NCBI RefSeq assembly: GCF_003933965.1
Contig: NZ_RSAJ01000023.1
Coordinates: 1-33,338 of the forward strand
From: Streptomyces sp. RP5T
GTDB lineage: Bacteria; Actinomycetota; Actinomycetes; Streptomycetales; Streptomycetaceae
Reading direction: 5' to 3'
Length of the DNA stretch: 33,338 bases
A model generated the notes under the pieces. That model made no database searches and had not been told where the DNA came from. It saw only the letters and a program-made list of their open reading frames with translations. The position numbers and the translations under genes are program-made. Shown here piece after piece: positions 32,655-33,338 of this stretch. Within the stretch, counting starts at the first letter, position 1; the number at the start of each line of letters is the position of its first letter.

Positions 32655-32668
32655 CTGACAGCGGTCAG
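32655..32668. promoter_or_regulatory. Small palindrome upstream of the esterase gene
   Basis: CTGAC-AGCG-GTCAG has 5-base perfect arms and lies 25 bases upstream of the esterase start, near the expected promoter. It resembles the TGAC/GTCA-type operators of TetR regulators, and a TetR gene is adjacent, so auto- or neighbour-regulation is plausible. Short arms make this tentative. Confidence 0.35.
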
Positions 32669-32768
32669 ATTTGGTCCCTGTCCGGAACGTCGTACGGCCG
32701 ACGGGTGAACGTGTGGCATCGGTGGCACGTCGACCCCGTGCCGCTGCCCACGCGCGCGTGCCGGGCGC

Positions 32769-33338
32769 TCAGCCGGAGGAGCTGCGGCGGGCCCGGTGCG
32801 GCCCCAATCCCTGGAGTACGGCGCCGAGTTCGTTCTCCGTGAGCGCGGGGGAGGGCAGGGGCGGCGTACTGGGCGAGGCGCGCAGACCGGCGAGGAGCAG
32901 GGTCAGCGGGCGGCGCCAGGCATCGGGGCCGACGGCCGTGGCGAGAGCGGGGACGGCCCTGCCCAGGGCGGCCAGCGCGAAGAGGACGTCCTCCGTGGTC
33001 ACGTCGGCGCGGATGCTTCCCTCGTCGCGGCCGCGTTGCAGGAGCAGCTCGACGGTCGCCCTGTTGTGGGTGTGCACGGCCTGCAACGACTCGACGCCCT
33101 CCAGGTGCGTGGTCATCAGGTCGTTCGTGCCGCGGTCGGAGGCCAGGACGGCGAAGACGGCCTCCAGGTAGCCGACGAGCCCCTCCCAGGGGTCCGAGGC
33201 GGCCCGGGCCCGCTCGCCGGCGGCCGTGGTGCCCGCCAGCGGATCGCTGAAGACGGCGTCGACCAGTGCGGCACGTGTCGGGAAATGCCGGTAGAGCGTG
33301 GCGTTCCCCACCCCCGCCCGCCGCGCGATCCCGTCCAG
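32769..33338 (-). CDS. TetR-family transcriptional regulator, 5' end outside the window
   Basis: The frame runs from the window edge to a stop at 32769, giving 189 visible residues; the first helices are missing. The end of the DNA-binding domain is clear (LDGIARRAGVGNATLYRHFP), followed by an all-helical ligand domain with a TetR_C-like ending (EDVLFALAALGRAV ... RRPLTLLLAGLRA). The internal GTG at 33311 is not a sensible start because it would remove the recognition helix. It lies upstream of the esterase gene on the same strand (138-base gap). Ligand unknown. Confidence 0.9.
   Translation of the reverse strand: MDGIARRAGVGNATLYRHFPTRAALVDAVFSDPLAGTTAAGERARAASDPWEGLVGYLEAVFAVLASDRGTNDLMTTHLEGVESLQAVHTHNRATVELLLQRGRDEGSIRADVTTEDVLFALAALGRAVPALATAVGPDAWRRPLTLLLAGLRASPSTPPLPSPALTENELGAVLQGLGPHRARRSSSG

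Overview
The window is high-GC DNA with strong G/C at third codon positions, frequent GTG starts and translationally coupled (ATGA/GTGA) operons. Together with a 388-residue xylose isomerase, SARP and ROK regulators and DUF3105/DUF305 genes, this points to a Streptomyces-like actinomycete chromosome. No tRNA, rRNA, CRISPR array, transposase or integrase was seen.

Layout. (1) 1-3284: the 3' part of an alkaline-phosphatase-superfamily gene, a convergent small SARP regulator, and a coupled DUF3105-DUF305 pair that diverges from the SARP gene across a palindrome. (2) 3286-3367: an ungapped remnant of the 3' end of an aldehyde dehydrogenase gene. (3) 3666-19375: an all-plus-strand [NiFe]-hydrogenase region. 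It holds two small genes (one a Cys-rich zinc-ribbon-like protein), hypX, the small and large subunits of a group 1h ('actinobacterial', high-affinity) hydrogenase (hhyS, hhyL), a coupled chain of accessory genes (NifU-like, DUF5947-like, DUF6084-like, a 476-residue protein and the large-subunit protease), a 34-residue membrane micro-protein, and hypA-B-F-C-D-E. (4) 19403-22671: a shared terminator-like hairpin, a small polar protein, a second short aldehyde dehydrogenase 3'-end match, an SDR whose catalytic Tyr and Lys are replaced, a secreted P1-family peptidase, and a decayed-looking gap. (5) 22682-26239, minus strand: Tat-exported amidase, GAF-domain regulator and intact aldehyde dehydrogenase. 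(6) 26549-30708: ROK regulator and xylB on the minus strand, divergent from xylA. (7) 30817-33338: a proline-rich membrane protein, a secreted phytase-like esterase and a TetR regulator cut by the window end.

How the genes work together. HypA/B (nickel), HypC/D/E/F (Fe(CN)2CO group) and HypX (CO ligand from formyl-tetrahydrofolate in air) should build the active site of HhyL, after which the protease removes a 23-residue tail. HhyS has the three-Cys/one-Asp ligand pattern for its proximal cluster known from oxygen-insensitive group 1h enzymes, and neither subunit has a Tat signal. The likely role is oxidation of trace H2 in air to support energy metabolism in non-growing or sporulating cells. 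The functions of the coupled module at 9227-12493 and the route of electrons to the respiratory chain are not evident from the sequence; this is the least understood and most interesting part of the window. The two aldehyde dehydrogenase 3'-end fragments, in the same orientation on either side of the hydrogenase region, suggest that it arrived or was rearranged next to that gene.
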